DNA from: Glebionis coronaria
Lineage: Eukaryota; Streptophyta; Magnoliopsida; Asterales; Asteraceae
Assembly: GCA_025667525.1 (NCBI GenBank)
Contig: CM046882.1
Location: forward strand, 501,836,792 to 501,900,791
Reading direction: 5' to 3'
DNA: 64,000 bases
Shown here: positions 45,311 to 55,013 of the stretch, in pieces
Layout of the letters: each line of letters begins with the position of its first letter
Position numbering within the stretch: the stretch's first letter is position 1
Notes under the pieces: model-generated
Told to the model about the DNA's origin: nothing
Seen by the model: the letters and a program-made list of their open reading frames with translations, nothing else
Database searches by the model: none
Position numbers and translations under genes: made by a program

Positions 45311-46600
45311 GCGTGGTTGTTTAGATTATCACTTTGGCAGTAGTTCTAATGGTAGTTTTTGTCCTCTAACTTTCTTAATGTCTTAAAGGATATGAAGTTG
45401 TGACTATATCTTAATGTGTTACTTAAGTTGATACTTTTGCAGAAGAAAGATATCCTGTATGGTCGTGTTGGATAATTGATTAGCTTTTTTCTCTTTGTAT
45501 ATCAGTATCTATATTTACAGGTTTGGTGTTAACAGGCTGCCTTGCAAGCTGATGTGCAATTAAGATGCAATAGATGAAGTGTAGTATTATCACTTCGTCT
45601 TGTTTGTGACAGGATATGACCGCAGCATCTATTATCAACAGTTTTCCTGTACTTCTCTAGTAATAAACAAAAACTAACGATAACTTTGAATGTAAATGAT
45701 AGTTACAGAAAGTGAAGAGGTATTATGAATGTGTAACCAAATGTGAAGTGGTGATAATGTGATATAGTGGCATACTGCAGCATCTTATCGTGTTAAAACT
45801 TAGTTTTGACCAAGATTATCTGCAGTTTTTCCTGTACTTTTAGTAATCTTTGAAATCGGGTTAAAATCGCCAAATGCTCATCATTTTTTATTGCCTCAGT
45901 GTATACTACTTACAGAAAGTGAAGAGGTGTGATGAATGCATAAGTAAATGTAATAATGGCGCATGAATAACCATAGCTTTGTATATCGATAATGGTGTTG
46001 AATGCATAGGTTTATTGTGCATTTAAAATGTAAATGGAATAAAAACGGCTTTTTTAAACCACTCCAATTTATTCACCCACTATAAACCCATAACCCTCTA
46101 CAAAATACATTCTTATAGTTAGTTATAGTTTGTGAGATGTCGTAGTTATAGCGTGTTTAGAAAGTTATCTTGGTGAATATTATGAACTTCTGCACAACAA
46201 GTATAGTTGGATGGGGGATCATTTGTGGAAACATTGCTATGACTACAAAATGCTTAGTTGTTATCGAGTTTCTGGAGTCGACATTAGATTAGATTCGCTA
46301 GAAAAACGTTCTCTTGATGGAATGTCCTGGAAAAACATGCTAAGTGTGCTGTTTTGTCATTAACTATGAATTTTGAGAGGATATATGAATGAAAACAAAC
46401 ACAACTCAGTGAGAAATTTGGAAACATGTAAAATGGGTAAAAGGTTACTTTCATATGCTAAAATGGAAAATAGTCATGGGTTGAATGTCCATAGTTGTGT
46501 GTTACAGGCTTATCATATGCAGCTTTCATCTCTTAGTTTTTAGCAACGGAAAAGTTTAGGACAGGTTATTGCATGAAACAGCTGTCTAAAAGTTTTGGCT
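45311..46600. other. Spacer inside the protease-like array
   Basis: No gene seen in 1.3 kb. The first 600 bp repeat blocks of 43370-43560 in order, and one block (TACTTACAGAAAGTGAAGAGG) appears twice (about 45700 and 45910). Confidence 0.55.
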
Positions 46601-46601
46601 T

Positions 46602-47497
46602 TTGTATGCTTTTTTTTTATGCAAGCATTTCATCTTTGCCTGTCTTGTTATAAGTTTTATGTTCTTATGTTTTTTTTATGTAATCTTAGGAATTAACATG
46701 CCACATGCTGACACTGAAAGGGTGGTGCTTAAGGAAACAATAGGGTTCATGCAATTGGTTTGCAATGAGGATCGAGAGTTAACCCAGGCTAGGGCTCGAG
46801 GGTGGTACTTGGATCGTAGCTGCAGTGTGCATGTTTGTAACTCAAGGGACTTGTTTGTAGATTACGAACCGCTGCCTGGTTATGTTGGTGTGGTTGGGTT
46901 TGGAACAGTGATACTTCCATTGATCACTGGCAAGGTTTTGACTCTGAAAAAGGTTTTCCATTTTCCCACATACACTAAGAATCTCATATATGTCGTCCAA
47001 CTCACTGATATGGGTTTCGGTGTGTCTTTTGGGGGCGATGAATGTGCCATTAACAAGGGTCGCAATGTCATTGGAAAAGGGTACAAGGAGGGTGGATTGT
47101 ATCGGTTGAGTGTCTTGGAAGAAAACTCAGGCGTGAAAGTGGTGCACGACGAAACAATAAGTTTGTTGGTTGCAGATGAGAGCCCAGAGTTGACCAAAGC
47201 AAGGGCTCGTGGGTGGGTCTTGTCTACTAGATGCACGGTTCACGTCTATAACTCGAGGAACATGTTTTTGGACTACCACCCATTGAATGATCATGAGGCG
47301 AAGTTGGACTTCCATAGGCGTGCTGAAGTTGCTGGAGTAGGTACAGTGAAGCTTCGGTTGGCCACAGACAAGGTTTGGACTCAGAAATGTATTTCATATG
47401 CCCAAAATTATCAAGTGTATCTTATCCTTGAGCAAACTTGGTGAGAGCAATTTGGCAACAGCATGTCTATGATAGATGAGGGATGTGTACTTAAGAA
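46602..47497 (+). pseudogene. Protease-like units 4 and 5
   Basis: Open from 46602 to TGA at 47442-47444. The first 30 residues are hydrophobic (leucine, phenylalanine and cysteine rich), which could be an intron read-through, since a TCTTAG acceptor precedes GAATTAACATGCC at about 46690. Unit 4: ARARGWYLDRSCSVHVCNSR, VGFGTVILPLITGKVLTLKK, GDECAINKGRNVIGKGYKEG. Linker VVHDETISLLVADESPELTK. Unit 5: ARARGWVLSTRCTVHVYNSR and a second half that shifts frame near 47390 and is cut by the LTR of J at 47498. Active-site strands read Asp-Arg-Ser-Cys-Ser and Ser-Thr-Arg-Cys-Thr, not Asp-Ser/Thr-Gly. Confidence 0.65.
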
Positions 47498-48176
47498 TGT
47501 TGGAAATTTAGTATAATTGTGGGATATGGTAATACTTGTATATGGGTTTGGAGGTACGGAGTGTACACCTATTAAGTACCTGACTACCCTGGAAGACTCA
47601 ATATAGTGGTTGCTGATGATTCCTGTGAGAGGCTAGTTTAGCCTTGTCAGCGGCTGACTTTGCCTTGTCAGCGGCTAGGCTTTGCTTTGTCAACGGCTAG
47701 GCTTTGCTTTGTCAACGGCTAAGTCATCAGCGGGTGGATTGTCATTATAACTGTTTGACCGGTTCAAACGGGGTTTAATATTGACTTTATGACCATGATT
47801 ATTCTGGTCATGTAACCACTATGTAATCATGTGGGAAATAATGAGATTAATTGGCCGATTAATACTCATTATTCCTTTCACTATGAGTTACATTCCTTAA
47901 GGAACGGGATCACAATAAATAGTGATCATACTTGCATGATGAGATATACAGAAACAAGAAACACTTACACGCACAGAGTTCTTGATTTGTGCCTAAAACA
48001 AGAACTAACTCTTGGTTTTATCCCAAGGAGGTATTCGTGTTAACCCAGGCACATGGTCGAATAATCTTCTTTGGAAAGTGATCACACGACTTCAAGAGAT
48101 ATCCGATAACCATTCATTGGTACGTAGTTAGGCTATTGATTATCTTCACCCTGTTGGAACGAAGTAAACCCCAACA
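47498..48176 (+). repeat. Probable 5' LTR of element J (679 bp)
   Basis: Starts TGTTGGAAAT, where the protease-like unit breaks off, and ends ACCCCAACA, 28 bases before the gag ATG. The partner LTR is not in the window, so the right end is inferred. No standard initiator-Met primer site is visible after it. Confidence 0.55.
47636..47735 (+). repeat. Short tandem array in the LTR of J
   Basis: About four copies of a unit near GCTTTGTCAACGGCTAGGCT with CCTTGTCAGCGGCTGACTTT variants. Confidence 0.8.
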
Positions 48177-48204
48177 ATCAAAGAAGATTATTTTGTGATA
48201 ATCA

Positions 48205-48975
48205 ATGGCGGCGGCAATGAAGCATATGGTGGCTAACTTCTCCAAACTGGACAAGTTTGAAGGGGTTGATTTTAGGAGATGGCAAAAGAAGATGCACTTT
48301 CTTCTTTCTACCATGAACGTGGTGTACGTGCTGACCACTCCCATTCCTGATGGTAGTGATGATGCTACTTTGGAGGAGATGCGGAAAAGGAGCAAATGGG
48401 AGAATGATGACTATGTGTGCCGTGGTATTATTCTCAATGGTATGTCTGATTCCTTATTTGATATTTATCAAAATTTTGAATCTGGTAAAGAACTATGAGA
48501 TTCTTTGGAAGCCAAATATATGGCTGAAGATGCATCAAGTAAGAAGTTCCTTGTGAGTGATTCCACAAATTACAAAATGACTCATTCAAGACCAGTCATG
48601 GAACAATACAATGAACTTCTTGGAATACTTGGTAGATTTACACAACATAAAATGAACATGGATGAGACCATTTAGGTCTCATGTGTCATTGACAAACTAC
48701 CTCCTTCTTGGAAAGATTTCAAGCACACCTTGAAACATAAGAAGGAGGAGTTAACTCTTGTTGAGTTAGGCAGTCATTTGCGCATTGAGGAATCCCTCAG
48801 GGTGCATGAAAGTGATAAGCCAAAGAGCAACAATGTTGCTGGTTCATCTGTTGTCAATATGGTGGAGCATAACAACTCCACCAGGTACAATGACAACAAG
48901 GGCAAACGTAAGCATCAGGATAACACTAAAGCTAATCCTAACAAGAAGTCATCAGTGGCTTGTTGGAAGTGTGGA
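48205..48975 (+). pseudogene. gag of element J
   Basis: ATG at 48205 begins MAAAMKHMVANFSKLDKFEG, followed by the copia gag core (FRRWQKKMHFLLSTMNVVYV). A TGA at 48496-48498 and a TAG at about 48674 interrupt the same frame, which otherwise continues through KLPPSWKDFKHTLKHKKEEL and LVELGSHLRIEESLR into the zinc knuckle at 48959. A one-base loss inside the knuckle after CWKCG moves the remaining residues (KPGHFKRDCK) to the pol frame. So gag carries two stops and one shift. Confidence 0.82.
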
Positions 48976-50884
48976 AACCTGGACACTTCAAAAGGGATTG
49001 CAAAGGTGTTAGCATTGGCAACAAAGCTAATGGATCAGGCACAAAAGGTCATAATATGTTTAATGAATCTCTCCAGATTTATTATGTTACATATGTATCT
49101 GAAGCTTATTTTGTGCAGGATGATGATGTGGCGTGGTGGGTTGACTCTTGAGTAACAGTTCATGTGTGTAAAGATAGATACTGGTTCAAGACTTATGAGT
49201 CAATGAATGATGGATCTATACTTCACATGGGAAATGAGTCAACAACCCTAGTGCATGGACGTGGTTGTGTAGATCTTAAGTTTAGTTCTAGAAAGATTGT
49301 TTCTTTGTTTAATGTTTTGCATGTTCCTAATATTAGGAAGAACTTTGTTTCTAGTAGTGTTTTGAATAATTGTGGTTATAAACAAGTGAATGAATCTAAT
49401 AAATTTGTTTTATCTAAACATGGTGTGTTTATTGGTTTTGGCTATTTGAGTAATCAAATGTTCAGGCTTAATATTGATTCTAGTATAAATGTTGATTCTG
49501 TCCTGATGACTACCACTAAACTGAATGATTCATCACTATGGCATGCTAGACTAGGCCATGTCTACTATAAGAGGATGCAAGATATGTCTAAGGATGGATT
49601 AATTCCAGCTTTTGACATAGACACTGATAAGTGTCAGACTTGTATGCTGAACAAAATTACTAAGAAACCATTTCAGGATGTAAAACGTGAAACTACAGTT
49701 TTGGAGCTAATCCATCGTGACCTATGTGATTTGCATGCTACTCCCTCATTAGGGAATAAGAAATACTTGGTAACATTTATTGATGATGCTTCTAGGTTTT
49801 GCTATGTTTATTTGTTACATACTAAGGATGAAGCATTAGATAAATTTAAAGTATTTAAAACTGAAGTTGAATTACAACAAGGAGTCCAAATCAAAAGATT
49901 TAGGACTGATAGGGGAGGTGAGTACATGGATACTTTGTACTTTGAGTCTGTTGGAATCATCCATGAGACAACTGCTCCCTATACTCCACAACAAAATGGT
50001 ATATCTGAAAGGAAAAATAGAGTACTAAAAGAGATGGTTAACTTTATGTTTTCCTACTCAGGACTGAGTCAAGGGTTTTGGGGAGAAGCTATGTTAACAG
50101 CTTGCTATTTGTTAAATAAGGTTCCTAACAAAAGGAACAAGATTACCCCTTATGAACTCCGGACTAAACGGAAACCAAACTTGAACTATCTCAAGGTTTG
50201 GGGTTGTAGGGCTGTTGTAAGACTCCCTAATCCAAAGGTAAAAACCTTGGGTGAAAGAGGAATTGAATGCATCTTTGTTGGATATGCTGAGCATTCCAAG
50301 GCTTATAGGTTCTATGTTATTGAACCCAATGATTCAGTTTCAATAAACTCGATCATTGAATCAAGGGATGCTAACTTTGATGAGACTAGGTTCTCATCAG
50401 TCCCTAGACCAAGCCTTAGGACTCCTACTGGAGTTGAGGACATTGGTGCTTCAGTGGAACCTCAAAGGGTCACTGATGAGGTTGTGGTTCAGCAACCTGA
50501 GCCTGAGCTTAGAAGAAGCACAAGGCATAGGACTCCAAAGAATTTTGGGCCTGAGTTTCAACTATACTTAGTTGAAGGTACAAGGGATGAGGTCTCTGAC
50601 CAGTACTACTATTGCTTTAATGTTGAGGATGATCCCAAAACATTTGATGAAGCAATGAAGTCCCAAGATGTTGCTTTCTGGAAAGAAGCAGTCAATGATG
50701 AGATGGATTCCATCATGGGCAACAACACTTGGGTGTGGGTTGATCTACCTCCAGGTTGCAATCCACTTGGATGCAAATGGATCTTCAAAAGAAAGATGAA
50801 GGTAGATGGAACCGTTGAAAAGTTCAAGGCAAGGTTAGTCATTCAAGGCTTTAAACAAAAGTCAGGGATAGACTATTTTGTTAC
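48976..50884 (+). pseudogene. Protease, integrase and RT start of J
   Basis: The frame holds the knuckle end, the protease strand WWVDS followed by TGA (49149-49151) where the family has Gly, then 575 open codons. These carry the protease second half (IRKNFVSSSVLNNCGY), the integrase zinc finger (HARLGHVYYKRMQDM, CQTCMLNK), the catalytic core (HRDLCDLHAT, RTDRGGEY, PQQNGISERKNR), the linker, and RT entry GCKWIFKRKMKVDG and GFKQKSGIDYF. Element G interrupts at 50884 (target duplication GTTAC). Only the TGA at the protease active site and the insertion damage this part. Confidence 0.85.
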
Positions 50885-52890
50885 TAATAACTAGGTTTTA
50901 CTCAGTTAAAAAGTTCTTTGTCGTATGTCTAATCGAATTGATTACCAGTTAAGAGTGCGACTCAGTCGTCTTTTGGTGAAAAAGAATGTTTTTGGTCGTT
51001 GTAGAATTAAAATTTGCAAGACTTAAAAAGTAAATGATGGTTAATTAAAACTAAACTAATTAAAACTTAAATGGTGCAATATTAAAACTTTGAAAAGAAA
51101 ATTAATTAAATGACTTAAATTAAAGCGTGACGAAAAATTAAATTGACAATGTAATAAAAATGTGAACTTTAAAATTAAACTAAAAGAAAAATAGCGGGAA
51201 ATAATAAATGCTTGAGATTGAAACAGAGGATAAACAAAACCTGAGTTGGACCCCGAAATACTGTCACTATCCGGATTTCACAACAAGATACTACTTGTCC
51301 GGAATAAAGCTGTCACCTTTATCCGAAATCTGAATCTGCTCCCTTATCCGGAATAAACCAACGAAATCCTTATCCGGAATCAGTTTCTTTGAAGCCTTAT
51401 CCGGAATAATCAGAACTTGGCCCTTATCCGGAATGAGAAGTTGGGACGCTTATCCAGAATACTCTTCTTACTCTTATCCGGAATACTCGATCCTCCTTAT
51501 CCGGAATAATTGCTTATCCGGAATACTCTTCTTACTCTTATCCGGAATAATTACTTATCCGGAATACCGTTTTGAGGTATATCCGGAATAAGATCTTCTC
51601 ACTATCCGGAATAAGCTTTTGAGCTTTATCCGGAATCTTCTTCTAGGGCTTATCCGGAATATTCAAAATCTCCTTATTCGGAATAATTAAACTTGAAGCT
51701 TATCCGGAATACAACTACTCCGGATCCTTATCCGGATTCACCCCCCTAATCACTATCCGGAATAAATTCCTGTCACCTTATCCGGAATATGTAATCGAAG
51801 GCTTATCCGGAATCCGATCTTGTGCAGCTTATCCGGAATAACCACAAAGACTCACTATCCTGAACAATGTTATTTTGGCAATCCGGAATAAAGGGGTTTT
51901 GGAGCTTATACGGAATAAAAGGGTTTTGAGAACCCCGGATAACAAGATGAAACAAATAAGCTAAAATCTACAATTAAGCTAGAAACAAATAAGCACTTAA
52001 CTAAAACTTAACCAAAATCAAATTTAAGAAAAAGCTATTAAACCAAAATTTTAAAACTTTTAAAAACACTAAATAATAAAAATATTTTAAAACAACTTTT
52101 TATAAAAATTAACTAAAAAGCACTTAATCAAATTTAAGAAAAACACAATAAGCTATCAAATCAATAAGCTAACACAATCATAATCATGAAAACATAACAA
52201 GTAATCAAATAAACATGACAATAAGATAATAAGCACAAAGATTAAGCAAAAATAAGAAAGGTAAAATGAGAGATTAATTAAAAACTTGATTAAAATTAAG
52301 ATTCAACAATAAAAAGTAAAGATTAAACTTACAAATTTAATGTGCAAGACAAGAAATTAAAGATGCAATTAAGAAAAGTGCAAGTAATTAAAATGGAAGA
52401 CTAGTTTGTCAAAATAGCCAACAACTCCTAATGACACATTAGGAGTGTATTTATAGGTGATTAGGAAAGACTAAGCATGTGTTGGTTCATTCGCCTTCTT
52501 CACGTCTTTTCGTCTTCTTAATTCTTCGACTTTTTCGACTTCATCTCGGGATTAATTAAACTCGTTTTGTAACTTCTTCATTCTTTAGACTTGAGTTCTT
52601 CGGCTTTTATTAAACTTCCGTCTTTAGACTTTTTCTTCGATAAATCTTCCGAATTGGCCTTGGACTTCCGTTCTTTTTGCACTCTTGATCTTTTGACTTC
52701 ATCTTTTGTCTTTTTCTTTGATAAAAGCCTGTGAAAGCCCGTGTTTTCTTCACTTTTCACATTTTGATCCTAAATCACAACAAAAACACAAACCACGCAT
52801 AATTCCGACATTTACGACATATAATACACGTTTTGGCTTGGTTATTATTGTAATTGAGTGGTAAAAGGATAAGTGTTTTCACACTTATTA
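50885..52890 (-). repeat. 3' LTR of element G (2006 bp)
   Basis: Minus-strand start TAATAAGTGTGAAAACACTT, end CCTAGTTATTA. Contains the motif array 51240-51960 and a TATAAAT box at 52455-52449. Confidence 0.92.
51240..51960 (-). repeat. Dispersed ATTCCGGATAAG array in the LTR of G (left)
   Basis: Roughly 25-30 copies of a core written TTATCCGGAATA on the plus strand (ATTCCGGATAA in sense), spaced irregularly by about 10-25 bp of unrelated sequence. Motif units have been gained or lost relative to the right LTR. Confidence 0.9.
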
Positions 52891-55013
52891 AATCCCCTAC
52901 ACTTGACCATTGCAATGTCCTCATGCAATGCATTAGTTACAAAGCAAGTTTTACATTTTCCATCATAATCAATCCACCTTGGCCTTTATTAAAAAGATAG
53001 AAAATTACAAAATATTCAAAAGAAGAAAACAAGTAAAAAGAACAAAAACTTACCTTGGGGTTTTGGAAATGTCATGAATGATTATCATCCTCAAGTTTCA
53101 CGTTCCCTAAACCAAGCTTAAAAACGAGATCATTGTTATTATAAGTTAGCAAACTAACACAAACTCATGTGGGCCAATTATTTACTTAGACTACCTTATT
53201 CCTAGGTGTATCTCTTATATTTTATGATTGTCTTGAATGATCACGAGGATGCATTGTTGACTTATTTCGATAGTTATTTAGGCTGAAAATAAAGTGGGAC
53301 GATTTAATCAATAGTTAGCTAAAGGACAAAATCTTTTATAACTGCTTCTCGGGACCTCATAAAGTTCATATCTTGGCATAACTCGCTTCACGATTTTAGA
53401 CCTTTCTCGGACCGATATTTGGCAGTGACTTCATACTTCAAATCTTGAGAGACGTTCATGAAATAATAGTCTTCTCTTCATAATAGGAATTTATTCACTT
53501 GAAGTTTTGAGAGATTCTTCATATTTGGACCACGACTTCTTCATTTTTCTCCAATCTCTATTTGGGATTTTGATATAGAACGATCTGTCTCCTTTTAGGA
53601 CTTGGAACTATTTATCCTCATACCTTGTTAGGGCCTTTTTGGATAGACTTCTCCATGATCTTTACGGGAGTGTTTGCTTTTCGTCGTGTGTCTCGATCCT
53701 TCATATTGATTTTTGATAAATGATTCTTCACATCACTTGGGATCTTTAGCAACAAAATGTAGCCCTCATGCCTTGTTAGGGCCTTTTCGGACTCGCTAAT
53801 CTTCGCATCCCGCTTCAATAAGTTATGCCTTGGCTATGAACTCTAATTAATACTGAGCAACTTTTAAACGATCTTGGGCTAGAAGCTAAGTAACTTTTCA
53901 AATCGTACAACCTTATTTATTGCAATTAAATTTATTAGCAAGCGATGGGAGAAAAAGCTTATAATCAACTCACATAAATTCATGAAAGAATACCAAACTT
54001 ATAAATGACTCTATCATCTCTCGTTCTCCACAATTTAAAATCTCAAGGAATGAGACTCGTGGATGCTTAGCCAATTAAATCAAAGTTTTGGGTTTTCATG
54101 TCATCTATAGGATCTTGCAAACTCTTAGGCTTTTTCAAGTTTAGAATTCGCATTTTAAAGTTCCCTTGATAAACGACTTTCTAGGATCAATTATAGGAAC
54201 TTGCGAAAAGTTCTTGTTCTTAACCCGTAAGAGTTAAGACTTTCGCGTTTTAAAGTTCCCTATATAAAAGCCTAGCAAAACTTGACTTAAACACGTTAAG
54301 GATACTAGCTAGAGTAAACTTGGATAAGTAAACTCGGGTTGAGTCAAAAGATTCACAACGATAAAAAATTAAAACTACTTTATTAAAATTTATTCTAGCA
54401 ACGAAATAAAATAACTATAACAAAGGAAAAACTACAAGGCCAAAATAGATCAAAATTTTTGAAAAATGTCGAAAAATCAATTTTCTGGTTAAAATGAGGA
54501 CAAATGCATGGAAAAGGCCACTTAACTTCGATAGAAGTCCCCCTACACTTAATATAAACATTGTCCTCAATGTTTAAGCATGTGGAAGTAAACTCCCCTA
54601 CACTTAGGACATTGTGCACGTTGTTTAAATCTTGCTAAGGAAGAAACATGTAAAGTGATTCCTATTTTAGTATTGAATAAATATAAAATAGTGAATCAAA
54701 AGAGTTTAGGATAGAATCGGGAAGACGGGTACACGGAATCACGGGTCGTCAAAAGTCATCAAGAATGGATCTTTGAAAGCTCGAATCCCTGCACATGATA
54801 AGAAAGAAAACAACAAACACATACTAGGGTCTCCCCCTACACTTATTATAAAAACAAGGAAAGAGGATAGATACTGTGGGTTGCCTCCCGAGAAGCGCTT
54901 GTTTTTGTTAACCGAGTCGTGAGCCTGACTCGACCTTGATTAGCATAGGAAGAAGCTTGAAGAACATCCACCAGGATCAAATACATGGTTTTCATCCATC
55001 AAATAGCACAAGC
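52891..55013 (-). other. Non-coding 3' interior of element G
   Basis: 2.1 kb after the gag-protease stop, where RT, RNase H and integrase would be expected. Only short open frames with no family resemblance. The purine tract (minus strand GTAGGGGATT) lies at 52891-52900 beside the LTR. Several AT-rich words recur, such as CCTTGTTAGGGCCTTTT near 53625 and 53770. Confidence 0.7.

Noticed and set aside
46602..46690. Signal peptide or membrane anchor at the start of protease-like unit 4
   Set aside because: The hydrophobic start is T-rich and is followed by an acceptor-like TCTTAG, so it is more likely intron sequence.
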